From: Alcaligenes pakistanensis
Lineage (GTDB): Bacteria > Pseudomonadota > Gammaproteobacteria > Burkholderiales > Burkholderiaceae_B
Assembly: GCF_014652815.1 (NCBI RefSeq)
Contig: NZ_BMZN01000001.1
Span: 1-42,194, forward strand
Reading direction: 5' to 3'
DNA: 42,194 nucleotides
Every line of letters begins with the position of its first letter. Positions within the stretch are counted from its first letter, which is position 1. The notes beneath the pieces were generated by a model. It did not search any database. It saw only the letters and a list, made by a program, of their open reading frames with translations, and was not told where the DNA came from. Made by a program: the position numbers and the translations under genes. Shown here one piece after another: positions 6,209 through 13,989 of the stretch.

Positions 6209-7525
6209 TTACCAGCCCCAGCACGTCCCTCCTGCGGGTTTGCCGCAGTTACGGTAGTTCACCGCAAACCACAGCTTACCTGCACCGCGCGGGCTACCGT
6301 CAGATTTAACGTCATGGCGGGGCAGTTCTTCCAGGGTGTCGCGGGCGGCTTTAGTGGCAGAGTCACTGGCCGCATCAGCCTCTAAAACAATCCGTCCCAA
6401 AGCGGCGGCGTCCCGGTCTTCAAAGACCAGATCCGTATCTTGCAGGGCTGTCATTTTTAGGGAGGCGTCGCGCACGGCGGCGGCATAGCTATCATCCGAG
6501 CCGCCGGGTTTCAGTGTTTTGTTCAAGGTGCTGGCCGCCAGAATCTGTGTCGGGGTGGCGGGCGGGACCATCATGTATTGATCCAGCGATGGCATCTGGC
6601 CAGCAGCAGCTTGGCGGCGTAACCAGTCGCCCCATAGAAACTCGGCGTATTCAGGCAAGTCTCCATTGTTGTAGGCGATGTCACGCGTGAAATACACCAG
6701 CGAGCGATATCGGTCTTCCTGCATGCCGCCAGCTTCTTCTTTGCTGGCTAGCCCGACGCGGGTGGGCAACTGTTCGACGCTAATGGCTTGGTTCTGACCA
6801 TCTCGTAGCCAGACCAGTTTCTCTTTACTCATGCGCTCCCAGAAGGCGCGGGCATCGTGCAGATCGCTGTAGTTGGCGCTGACTTTGACCCAGACGGGCA
6901 ATTTGGGGCCACCGTCGGGGATCTCACGCAGGGAGGAAAAAGTGTGGTGGCCGTCGGTCAGGTACAGATTTCCGTCCCAGCCCACGACCACTGTTTTTAG
7001 GTTCGCTGTTTGTGAACCCAGCGCGTCTTTGCACAGATAGCTCGTAGGCTGATCCAGGCGGGCAGTTTGTGCCTCCTCGATGCTCAGAAATTTCTCGGCG
7101 CGCTCTGTTCCTCCCATATCCTCACAGTAGTCGTCGAATTTTTTACCGATCGTGCGGTTCAGGTAGTCCAGCTGTTGCTTGGGATCCTTGGCCCAGGTTG
7201 AACGCTTGATATCACCCTGCCAGCGACCCAGCTTGTAGTAGACCTGATCGTAGCCAATGGCGGCCTGGGTGGGGTGCAACTCCTCGATGCGGACCTTAAT
7301 GATATCGCCGGCCTTGGTGTCCAGGTAGGCGGCATTGCGCGCGGGTTCTGTATCGGGCTCTTCGGTGACGGGGGGCGTGACGACGGGCGTGTCAGGGTTG
7401 GGATTGCCGCCGGTGCTGGAGCCGCTGTCGCAGGCTGCCAGCGCCAAGGGGAGCAGGGCGATACCTAGTGTACGCAGCATGTTCTGTCGGGCGGGGAGCA
7501 GAGAGTGTAAGAAGGCGAGATTCAT
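6209..7525 (-). CDS. Lipoprotein with ParB/Srx-like domain
   Basis: 438 aa. The signal peptide ends in the lipobox LAAC (TLGIALLPLALAACDSG), then a Ser/Gly/Pro/Thr linker (about residues 33-62) leads to the domain. IKVRIEELHPTQAAIGYDQV followed by YYKLGRW is the signature of the ParB-like putative nuclease family ParBc_2, and the block NLYLTDGHHTFSSL around residue 190 is its conserved His-rich core. The C-terminal 200 residues are helical and end in a Cys-containing KPAGGTCWGW tail. Known members are uncharacterised exported or lipid-anchored proteins, so chromosome partitioning is unlikely. Monocistronic by position. I see no partner gene to suggest a substrate. Confidence 0.8.
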   Translation of the reverse strand: MNLAFLHSLLPARQNMLRTLGIALLPLALAACDSGSSTGGNPNPDTPVVTPPVTEEPDTEPARNAAYLDTKAGDIIKVRIEELHPTQAAIGYDQVYYKLGRWQGDIKRSTWAKDPKQQLDYLNRTIGKKFDDYCEDMGGTERAEKFLSIEEAQTARLDQPTSYLCKDALGSQTANLKTVVVGWDGNLYLTDGHHTFSSLREIPDGGPKLPVWVKVSANYSDLHDARAFWERMSKEKLVWLRDGQNQAISVEQLPTRVGLASKEEAGGMQEDRYRSLVYFTRDIAYNNGDLPEYAEFLWGDWLRRQAAAGQMPSLDQYMMVPPATPTQILAASTLNKTLKPGGSDDSYAAAVRDASLKMTALQDTDLVFEDRDAAALGRIVLEADAASDSATKAARDTLEELPRHDVKSDGSPRGAGKLWFAVNYRNCGKPAGGTCWGW

Positions 7526-7755
7526 GGTCCGTTGGAGGTTTTTGTTTGTAGATCCTAGATCATGAGGGACGGGTATTGCCGGAACATTGCACTCGGGGTC
7601 TTGGGCTACTGGCTGGGATAAGAACGCTTGTTCAGGAGCAGGGATGAATCAGATAGGATGGCTGCCAACAGGCGCTGAATCACGTAAACTATTCACCCTT
7701 GAATCAAATCTATGAATGACTACCTGGCAGCAGATGCTGATTTAAAAGGTCTTTA

Positions 7756-8052
7756 ATGTCGCTCTACAAAAAAGCCTGGCTATTTGTACTGTTTAGCGTG
7801 GCGGTTCTTGCCGCCTTGCTCTTTGGTATGCCTTTGCTGGATCGTGTTTTGGGCACGTTTAGTTTTTTGGTGTTCGGCCTGTATATCTTGGGTCAAGGTT
7901 TGCTGGCAATGGTTTTCTTTAGCTGCCCACAATGCGATTTGTCGCCTTTTATGGGGAGCAAGGGTTTGTTCACTAGCTACTCGATATTTCCACGCAAAAA
8001 ATGTGGCCATTGCGGGCATGATCATACACAGGCTGACGTAGCCGAGACGTAA
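7756..8052 (+). CDS. Small membrane protein with zinc-ribbon motif
   Basis: 98 aa. Two hydrophobic segments fill residues 7-27 (AWLFVLFSVAVLAALLFGMP) and 35-55 (TFSFLVFGLYILGQGLLAMV). A soluble tail follows with CPQC at 57-60 and CGHCGHDH near the end, which together can bind one metal ion. AAAGG lies upstream of the ATG. The family is not known to me; similar small two-helix zinc-ribbon proteins are common unnamed genes in Alcaligenaceae. It converges on the copper operon, and the CxxC/His tail could bind copper, but this is only proximity. Confidence 0.65.
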   Translation: MSLYKKAWLFVLFSVAVLAALLFGMPLLDRVLGTFSFLVFGLYILGQGLLAMVFFSCPQCDLSPFMGSKGLFTSYSIFPRKKCGHCGHDHTQADVAET

Positions 8053-8068
8053 ACTCGGGAGCGGCCAA

Positions 8069-8119
8069 GGCTCAAGGATATTGCGCTAGCGTATCCCTTC
8101 AATATCCTGTTGTTGAGCC
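8069..8119. terminator. Long two-part hairpin between convergent genes
   Basis: GGCTCAA (8069-8075) pairs with TTGAGCC (8113-8119), and the inner AGGATATTG (8075-8083) pairs with CAATATCCT (8100-8108). There is no strong T-run on either side, so this is a likely but unproven bidirectional terminator for the zinc-ribbon gene and the copper operon. Confidence 0.5.
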
Positions 8120-8138
8120 ATGGCCTGGGGCTGTTTAC

Positions 8139-8606
8139 CTAGTCCGGGTGATGGTTGTGATCCACCATCATGTTGTCGCCGAAAGTAGCGAACTTGGCTG
8201 TGATCTCGGCGGGAAGTTTAGCTTCCGCTTCGCTGGTTTTTTTGACCAAACGCTCTGCTGCCTGTGCGCTCATCCCGGCCATGGTCAAGGTTTCGACATC
8301 ATTCAAGCCGTCACCTCCGCACATATGGACATTCCACTCTCCGTGACGATTCAGTAAGAGCGCACGGCCGCCACGTGCCAGCTGCGTCCAACCCGCCAGG
8401 GCATACTCGCCCTCGATGATAATGGGTTCTATGGACAGGGGGGCGTCGGGGCTATCCCAAATAGCCTTCATGGCCTGTGATATGCGCTGGGCTTCTGGAG
8501 ATGCTGCGCGAGCGGTTCCAGACAGCACCATTAACAGTGCCATGGCTAAGAGAATCCCCTGAAGCGACGCAACGATGGTTTGACGATAGGGCGAATGGGT
8601 TTTCAT
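8139..8606 (-). CDS. Copper uptake system-associated exported protein
   Basis: 155 aa with a signal peptide (hydrophobic core GILLAMALLMVLSGTARAAS, cleavage near residue 34). The mature domain carries PLSIEPIIIEGEYALAGWTQ, then GRALLLNRHGEWNVHMCGGD, and an acidic/His tail (MMVDHNHHPD) suited to metal binding. The pattern fits the small periplasmic proteins that are the third gene of copper-responsive operons led by DUF2946 and a TonB-dependent receptor in Bordetella (the bp2923-bfrG-bp2921 arrangement). Here too it is the last gene after the receptor. CAAGGAAA precedes the start. I infer periplasmic copper handling from family and context; the Met, Cys and His residues are visible but no ligand set is proven. 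Confidence 0.7.
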   Translation of the reverse strand: MKTHSPYRQTIVASLQGILLAMALLMVLSGTARAASPEAQRISQAMKAIWDSPDAPLSIEPIIIEGEYALAGWTQLARGGRALLLNRHGEWNVHMCGGDGLNDVETLTMAGMSAQAAERLVKKTSEAEAKLPAEITAKFATFGDNMMVDHNHHPD

Positions 8607-8625
8607 AAGAAAATTTCCTTGCGAT

Positions 8626-8745
8626 TCAAACTATTAAAAGACAGGAGAGTTCTTGCTCTGTGATTGCCGTGTTTGCGTGACTCTTACGCAGTGACGCATA
8701 GACTGCTTGCTGCATAAGAACCTTGTGCCTTGAACTGAATGACAT
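8626..8745 (-). CDS. Possible 39-aa ORF in the copper operon
   Basis: Between the receptor stop (8785) and the exported-protein start (8606) lies a 40-codon frame opening MSFSSRHKVLMQQAVYASLR and ending CLLIV, with GGGAGA placed 4 nt ahead of its ATG. It is a soluble, helical-looking peptide containing HxxxL and one Cys. It is 39 nt from the receptor stop and ends 19 nt before the next start, spacing that suits translational coupling. Family unknown; chance occurrence is quite possible in a 178-nt gap. Confidence 0.3.
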   Translation of the reverse strand: MSFSSRHKVLMQQAVYASLRKSHANTAITEQELSCLLIV

Positions 8746-8784
8746 GGGCTCTCCCTGGAAGGTTTACTTGATGAGTTCGTGGCT

Positions 8785-10944
8785 TCAGTACTGGATTTGC
8801 ACGCCCGCAAATACGGATCGACCTGTGCCGGGCTCGAATAAGGCGGAGGAGGCCGTCGCATAGTCTGTGATGCTGACACTGGCGATGTATCGGCGGTCAG
8901 TCAGGTTGCGGCCATCGATATAGAAGGAATAGGCACCTTGCTCCCAGCCTGCACGCAGGCCAAGCAGCGCATAGGAGTGAGTCTTGGTGCTGTTCGCGTT
9001 GTCCACGTAGTAGGCCTGCGGGACCCACTCGACGTTGGGGCCAAGATAGAAGCCAGTGGGATGTTTGTAGAGAATCTCTGCCCGTAAGTAGTGTTTGGGT
9101 ACGCCGGGCATCTGGTTGTTGTTCCAGTCCCTATCATTGTCGAACTTGAAGTTGCTGTAGGTGTAGGCTCCCTTGATGACCAGGCTGTCGGCATGGGCTC
9201 CTTGCAAGAATAGGCCGCGTCCCGCCGTCCATTCCACGCCCAGCTCGAGTCCTTGGTGGGTGGTGCGATCCGCATTGACGGTTTGATTGCAGATGTTCCA
9301 TGGCGCGCTAATGCATTGCAGTTCATTCTTGATACGGGCATGGTAGAGCGCGATATCCCACGCCACATCGCCGCTTTCCCCTCGCGTGCCGATCTCCACG
9401 GTAGTGGCGCGCTGCGGCTTGAGACGATCCAGATCATTGCTGGTCGAGAAGTTCATGTCATCAAAGGTCGGGGGCTCGGCACTGCGTGAAATGTTGCCAA
9501 AGACCTGCCACTGTGAACTGAGGTCCCACAGCAGGCCAAGCTTGGGATTGAACAGGTGGTAAGTCTTGTCACCGGAACGCGTCGTGGGCAGGCCGGCGTT
9601 ATAAAGGTCGTTTCGCTTGCGCTGGGCATACTGATATTGCAGGCCTGTAATTACGGCAAGATCGGGGGTGAGGTTCCAGGCGTTTTCTGCATAGGCCGTC
9701 AGGTTGTTCGCGGTATCTTTGCTGGTCGATAGTTTCTCTAATCGCTTGCCCGCCACGTTGACTGAATTTTGCGCATCGATCTTGCCCGCTGACCAGGTCA
9801 GTCCCAGTGTAAATCGATTGTCTCTGCCCGCCAGTGCAGTGGAGTTGACCAGTCGTCCGTAGGCTCCATAGCTGGTGGTATCTCTATCCACATATTGATA
9901 AATGGGGTGACGCAGCGAGCTTTGTCCGAACCAGCCCCCCAGCTCATAGCGTGTCTTATCAAGGACCCAAACGGTGCGGTTGGCAAGGCGGCCTCCATCC
10001 AGGTTGAGCTGCCAGTCGTGTTCTTTATTGCTTTGCGCGGCATGCCGTGGCTTATTCAGTGCTTGATCACGGCTGACTGAACCGGGAATCTCCTGGTGGA
10101 TCTGAAAACCGCTAAGGTAGAAGCGGGTTTCTGCCTGATCTGAAATGCGCCAGCCTAGGTTTGCACTGGCTCGCAGTGAATGGCCGGCACTTTGCTCCCG
10201 ATAGCCGTCTTGGCTTTGCCAGGACCCAGACACCACACCATCTATCTTTTCGCCGACAAAACCGCTGCTTAACTGCGTCCGCCGCCAGCCAAAATTGCCT
10301 GTATCCAGACGTCCCTGGAATGCATCGGCTTCATGTCCGGTGGGGGTGACGAAGTTGATGGCACCGCCCAATGTAGCGGATCCATACTGCAAGCCATTCG
10401 CTCCTTTATATACTTCGGTGTAGCGGTAGGCCGTGGGGTCGATGCGTTGAAAGTCGCTGCTGCCGTCGGGGGCGTTAAGCGGTACACCGTCCTGGTAAAG
10501 GCTGATTCCACGCAGATGGTAATAGCGCGACAAACCAGAGCCGCGTATGGACAGACGTGCGTCGTCGCCCCATTTGGGTTGAGCGAAGACCCCCGGCGTG
10601 TAGTCCAGCATGTCCTTTACGGTGGCAGCTTTTGTATCGCGCCAGACACTGTCGGGAACTAAGGCTACGCTACCAGCAGTTTGCTCGATGGATGCCTTCG
10701 CGCTTGCTGTGTCAGCTACGGTCAGGCTCTTTTCGCGCTCGGGGGTGACCAGAACTGGGGCCAAGGTCGGCGTTTGCGCTTGAGTGTTTGTGGCCCATGT
10801 GCTGAAAAAACCTAGGGCGAGTGTCAGGGCAGTAAGGAGTGCGCGGGGCGCTACCTTGTGCTTTGTCCAGACGGGCGAGAGGGCGACGGATGAGGGAACG
10901 GTCTGCACGGCGTGTGCCGGTGCAGAAACAGGAAGAATAGACAT
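8785..10944 (-). CDS. TonB-dependent outer-membrane transporter, probable copper complex uptake (BfrG-like)
   Basis: 719 aa. A long signal region precedes the hydrophobic segment ALLTALTLALGFFSTWA and a cleavage site near AQA-QT. LAPVLVTPERE is a TonB-box-like start. The plug is clear: TVKDMLDYTPGVF, then ARLSIRGSGLSR, GISLYQDGVPLN and EVYKGANGLQYGSATLGGAI. A 22-strand barrel follows, ending GRSVFAGVQIQY with the terminal aromatic residue expected for outer-membrane insertion. By itself it could be any siderophore or metallophore receptor. The DUF2946 upstream ORF and the downstream copper-associated protein make it a counterpart of Bordetella BfrG, the copper-repressed receptor. AAGG precedes the ATG, 63 nt after the uORF stop. 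Confidence 0.85.
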   Translation of the reverse strand: MSILPVSAPAHAVQTVPSSVALSPVWTKHKVAPRALLTALTLALGFFSTWATNTQAQTPTLAPVLVTPEREKSLTVADTASAKASIEQTAGSVALVPDSVWRDTKAATVKDMLDYTPGVFAQPKWGDDARLSIRGSGLSRYYHLRGISLYQDGVPLNAPDGSSDFQRIDPTAYRYTEVYKGANGLQYGSATLGGAINFVTPTGHEADAFQGRLDTGNFGWRRTQLSSGFVGEKIDGVVSGSWQSQDGYREQSAGHSLRASANLGWRISDQAETRFYLSGFQIHQEIPGSVSRDQALNKPRHAAQSNKEHDWQLNLDGGRLANRTVWVLDKTRYELGGWFGQSSLRHPIYQYVDRDTTSYGAYGRLVNSTALAGRDNRFTLGLTWSAGKIDAQNSVNVAGKRLEKLSTSKDTANNLTAYAENAWNLTPDLAVITGLQYQYAQRKRNDLYNAGLPTTRSGDKTYHLFNPKLGLLWDLSSQWQVFGNISRSAEPPTFDDMNFSTSNDLDRLKPQRATTVEIGTRGESGDVAWDIALYHARIKNELQCISAPWNICNQTVNADRTTHQGLELGVEWTAGRGLFLQGAHADSLVIKGAYTYSNFKFDNDRDWNNNQMPGVPKHYLRAEILYKHPTGFYLGPNVEWVPQAYYVDNANSTKTHSYALLGLRAGWEQGAYSFYIDGRNLTDRRYIASVSITDYATASSALFEPGTGRSVFAGVQIQY

Positions 10945-11007
10945 AAAAAAACCTTGGAATGACTTCGCTGGAGACTGACGGCATAAGATGCAGTCAGCGA
11001 CGAGAGA
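10945..11007 (-). promoter_or_regulatory. uORF-receptor spacer with imperfect hairpin (candidate Rho-dependent control region)
   Basis: CGCTG-gag-ACTG (10966-10977) can pair with CAGT-CAGCG (10991-10999) across a 13-nt loop, with a 3-nt bulge. There is no T-run, so it is not an intrinsic terminator. In Bordetella, copper causes Rho-dependent termination between the uORF and the receptor gene; by analogy the control point would be here or in the C-rich end of the uORF. Confidence 0.4.
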
Positions 11008-11454
11008 TCAAGCAAGGTTTGCAGGGGGCGCACGTGAGCCAAGAGGTGGTCCCAGTGCGGGTAGGGGCGGCCGAGTCTGATTCCGTTGGGGCAATAGCAA
11101 GGGCGCATGAGAAGCAGGGCTATCCAGACTTGCCATATCGGCGCTGGGCAGTGCAGCTTGCGACAATACCAGCCCGTATGGGCAGGGCTGAACATCGGTG
11201 TGCCCATCGGAGGTGGTGGAGTCATCCTGCCCCGTCAAGCTCATCAGAATGGTGCTGGGGTTTCCACCGGGGGAGCACAAGGTGATGGAAAAGAAGCCAT
11301 CTCGCTTGCTGGCTGTGTCAGGCATGTATCCAACGGGAACCAGCGCCCGACACAGGAACGACAGTATCGCCAGGCAAAATAGAACTTGCCAGGCTAGGTC
11401 ATTCTTGGGCCTAGGACGGGACTGCTGGATACACATTGTGCGATTGTATGACAA
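11008..11454 (-). CDS. cruR: DUF2946 copper-responsive upstream ORF (CruR-like), CXXC replaced by CPYG
   Basis: 148 aa. The DUF2946 pattern is clear: a transmembrane helix WQVLFCLAILSFLCRALVPV followed by GYMPD, then FSITLCSPGG, then H85-x5-CPYGLVLSQAALP, and a Pro-rich tail ending GSRAPPANLA. In Bordetella pertussis the DUF2946 protein CruR is a regulatory uORF: the nascent chain stalls on the C-terminal RAPP motif, copper binding to a CXXC motif relieves the stall, and Rho then stops transcription before the receptor gene. RAPP is present here at 141-144. The CXXC equivalent reads C91-P-Y-G94, lacking the second Cys; Cys60 or His85 could substitute. It is followed 63 nt later by the receptor gene. 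The start may instead be the ATG at 11436. Confidence 0.82.
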   Translation of the reverse strand: MSYNRTMCIQQSRPRPKNDLAWQVLFCLAILSFLCRALVPVGYMPDTASKRDGFFSITLCSPGGNPSTILMSLTGQDDSTTSDGHTDVQPCPYGLVLSQAALPSADMASLDSPASHAPLLLPQRNQTRPPLPALGPPLGSRAPPANLA

Positions 11455-11633
11455 GTCTTTATGTATGGTTCTGAGACTTTTTAACTTGTTTTTGGGGAGT
11501 CTTTGATCGCGGTGTAGTCGTATGTATGGTCAAGCAGGCTTAGTGTAGGGTGTCTGATTAGGGTACCCTGCCCAATTCGCTTGTCGCGCTATTAAGTGAC
11601 ATCGCTTCGTCAATTACAGGCCATCTATTTATC

Positions 11634-12284
11634 GTGTTTAAACTCTTTTTCTCAGCTCGAATTCTTGCGATTTCTGTACTTCTTACTGGGCTTGCCGGCT
11701 GCGCAGCTTCTGACGTTTGGTCAGAGATATCTGCTGAAAAAGCAGAATGCTTGAAGCCACAAGGGCCTTATCCGAAGTCCTGCGGCGTCAACTATAAGGG
11801 CCCGACTGGGGAGCAAGTCTTGAGCAAGGAGCTGACGGGAGGCAATCCCGATATTCGTTATTTAACGGCGATGCAGACTTTCTACCCTGGTATGCCCATT
11901 AGTCGCGAGCAGTTGCTGGAAGTCGCGCATAAGGCGGAGCAGGGCGATGAAGGGGCCATCATGGCCTTGGGCAAAACCTACTACGAGATCGGCCATCACT
12001 ACACCAATTGCAGTGTCGTTCGTACTGGGCAGAATTGGTTGAAGCGCGGCAGTGATATGAATCTGCCGCATGCGAAGGTGGCGCTTTCCCAGCATTATTT
12101 CAGTGGAATTTGCGGGCCTATCCAGTTGGACAAAGCCTTGAGTCTGGCACGAGAGGCCTATGCGCTAGACCAGCACCCCATTATTAAGGAATGGCTGGAG
12201 TATGCCAATGACCCGGCGAATCAAAAGCTGGCTGTGACTCAGCGGGAAAAAGAGTTTAGGGCGTATAAAGGCGAGCCTTCTTAA
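11634..12284 (+). CDS. Sel1-repeat-like lipoprotein
   Basis: 216 aa starting at GTG. The lipoprotein signal is ILAISVLLTGLAGC with Cys at about residue 23. The mature region contains helical repeats of TPR/Sel1 type: AHKAEQGDEGAIMALGKTYY, then WLKRGSDMNLPHAKVALSQH and DKALSLAREAYALDQHPIIK, with the A-x-G-x-A-x-A spacing expected. Four Cys occur outside the lipobox, probably forming periplasmic disulfides (PKSCGV, YTNCSV, SGICGP). It is transcribed away from the copper operon, so 11455-11633 is a divergent promoter region. Sel1-like lipoproteins scaffold envelope assemblies; a specific role is unknown. Confidence 0.7.
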   Translation: MFKLFFSARILAISVLLTGLAGCAASDVWSEISAEKAECLKPQGPYPKSCGVNYKGPTGEQVLSKELTGGNPDIRYLTAMQTFYPGMPISREQLLEVAHKAEQGDEGAIMALGKTYYEIGHHYTNCSVVRTGQNWLKRGSDMNLPHAKVALSQHYFSGICGPIQLDKALSLAREAYALDQHPIIKEWLEYANDPANQKLAVTQREKEFRAYKGEPS

Positions 12285-12286
12285 GT

Positions 12287-12319
12287 GGGGCTGTGTACCG
12301 CTCAGAAGTAAACAGCCCC
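12287..12319. terminator. Hairpin between convergent genes
   Basis: GGGGCTGT (12287-12294) pairs with ACAGCCCC (12312-12319) with a 17-nt loop. It is located right after the Sel1-like gene and before the dsdA stop. No T-run, so only a tentative terminator. Confidence 0.4.
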
Positions 12320-12352
12320 ATGCTTTGGCAGGGGCCTTGTTGAGGCTTGGGC

Positions 12353-13690
12353 TTAAGGCTTGCGCCCTTTATCCAGATAAGCCTGAAACTCGTTCCCGGG
12401 CACCATGCTGCCGCCGGTTCCCCAAACCAAATGGGTGGCGTTTTGTAATTGAGTCGGCGTAAAACCCATGTCTTGCACATACTTCGGAGAGCCTAGTACT
12501 CGCGCCATGCCCGGTACGCCAGCCAGCGCCGAGGGCTCTAGCTTCACCCCGTCCTGTTCGTAAGCAATCACCAGCCAGCGGTAGAGTTCCTCGTCTGTGA
12601 CGGTGTAATAGCCATCAATCAAACGCTGCATGGCTTTACCCACAAAGCCGGAGGGCCGCCCTACGGCCAGTCCATCAGCAGCGGTGATGTTATCTATGCC
12701 TATATCCTGCACGCTGATTTTGTCATGCAGTCCGGTGTAGACACCCAGCAGCATGCAGGGCGAATGCGTGGGCTCGGCAAAGAGGCAATGCACGGCATCG
12801 CCAAAAGCAAGCTTCAAGCCAAAGGCGACTCCACCGGGACCACCACCTACACCGCAAGGCAAATAGACAAACAAGGGGTGGTCGGCGTTAACGATAATGC
12901 CGGCTTGCTGGAACTGGGCTGCCAGACGTTCCGCAGCCACGGCGTAGCCCAGGAAAAGATCGGGGGAGTTTTCATCATCCACAAAGTAGCAGCGTGGGTC
13001 TTGAGAGGCTTGTTCACGGCCTTGTTCAACGGCCACGCTGTAATCGGATAGGTGCTCAACCACGTTGACGCCATTGGCCCGGAGCTTGTCTTTCTTCCAT
13101 TGGCGGGCATCGGCAGACATATGGACGCTGACCTTGAACCCCAGTTTGGCGCTCATGATGCCAATGGACAGTCCCAGATTGCCGGTGGAGCCTACCGCAA
13201 TGGTGTACTGGCTGAAAAATTGGCGGGCTTCGTCGCTGGCCAGTTTGCTGTAGTCGTCCGTTAAACGAATCAGCCCGGCGTCCAGGGCTAGATCTTCAGC
13301 GTGTTTTAAAACTTCGTGTATCCCGCCACGGGCCTTGATAGAGCCGGAGATGGGCAGTTCGCTATCGGCTTTCAACCATAAAGCACCCACGTGCTCCAGG
13401 GCGTTTTCCTGCATAAGGATTTTGCGTACATGATCTAAAGGTGCGATAGGGGATTCAATGATGCCATTGGTGGCAGCCGTGTCGGGAAATACGGTTTTCA
13501 GATACGGGGCGAAGCGTCGCAGGCGGGCGCTGGCAGCTTGCACGTCCTGAGCTGTCAGCCCAACATCAGTCAAGGCGTGGGTGACGGGGGCGATAGCCGG
13601 ATTGAACCAGGAGCTTTCTTTCAGGGCGATCAGATCGCGGATAAGAGGATGGCTGCGTTGCCAGGCCGCCAAGGTTTTTCCATGGATCAT
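12353..13690 (-). CDS. dsdA: D-serine dehydratase (D-serine ammonia-lyase)
   Basis: 445 aa, the normal length. PLP enzyme converting D-serine to pyruvate and ammonia, which detoxifies D-serine and lets it serve as a carbon or nitrogen source. The Schiff-base lysine lies in SGSIKARGG (Lys119), the phosphate-binding glycine loop is [11 protein letters not shown], and [18 protein letters not shown] and the C-terminal [13 protein letters not shown] are characteristic DsdA blocks. AGGTGA precedes the ATG. No dsdC regulator or dsdX transporter is adjacent, but an operon for a DAO-type oxidase and a YkvI transporter lies about 4 kb away on the other strand, so amino-acid or D-amino-acid catabolism may be clustered. 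Confidence 0.95.
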   Translation of the reverse strand: MIHGKTLAAWQRSHPLIRDLIALKESSWFNPAIAPVTHALTDVGLTAQDVQAASARLRRFAPYLKTVFPDTAATNGIIESPIAPLDHVRKILMQENALEHVGALWLKADSELPISGSIKARGGIHEVLKHAEDLALDAGLIRLTDDYSKLASDEARQFFSQYTIAVGSTGNLGLSIGIMSAKLGFKVSVHMSADARQWKKDKLRANGVNVVEHLSDYSVAVEQGREQASQDPRCYFVDDENSPDLFLGYAVAAERLAAQFQQAGIIVNADHPLFVYLPCGVGGGPGGVAFGLKLAFGDAVHCLFAEPTHSPCMLLGVYTGLHDKISVQDIGIDNITAADGLAVGRPSGFVGKAMQRLIDGYYTVTDEELYRWLVIAYEQDGVKLEPSALAGVPGMARVLGSPKYVQDMGFTPTQLQNATHLVWGTGGSMVPGNEFQAYLDKGRKP

Positions 13691-13875
13691 GCGTTCACCT
13701 GGTGAGTAAAGAATTTCATGGGTAGAGAGAGGAAAGATGCTACACGATTGTGCGTGATGACAGGGGCGGTGAAGGGGCTTGATTGGAGGGGCGTAAAGAG
13801 GCAGGGCGAGGAAAAGCGATAGGTACGGAAGCTGACTTATGAAGGGCTAAGTGCAGACACTTCGGGCAGTTTTTT

Positions 13876-13911
13876 CCTACTAGAAGAAAACTGCCCTCTT
13901 GATGAGGGCAG
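13876..13911 (-). terminator. Terminator of the cytochrome operon
   Basis: CTGCCCTC (13891-13898) pairs with GAGGGCAG (13904-13911) around 5 nt; on the minus strand TTTTCTTC follows. An overlapping alternative stem (GGGCAG at 13864-13869 with CTGCCC) could also form. Confidence 0.8.
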
Positions 13912-13931
13912 TCTCAATCGCTTTAAGAAGG

Positions 13932-13961
13932 CTTGTCTTTGGGCTTAGGAACAAAGACAAG
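13932..13961. repeat. 10-bp inverted repeat
   Basis: CTTGTCTTTG and CAAAGACAAG form a perfect 10-bp stem with a 10-nt loop, 28 nt after the tsdA stop. There is no T-run; it may protect the mRNA 3' end or assist the terminator just beyond it. Confidence 0.5.
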
Positions 13962-13989
13962 TGTTAATCTGCGCTGGAAACGCAGGCCA

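Noticed and set aside
10851-11506. Several open frames antisense to or overlapping the DUF2946 uORF
   Set aside because: Their composition mirrors the GC-rich, Pro-rich tail of the uORF; the DUF2946 frame is clearly the coding one.
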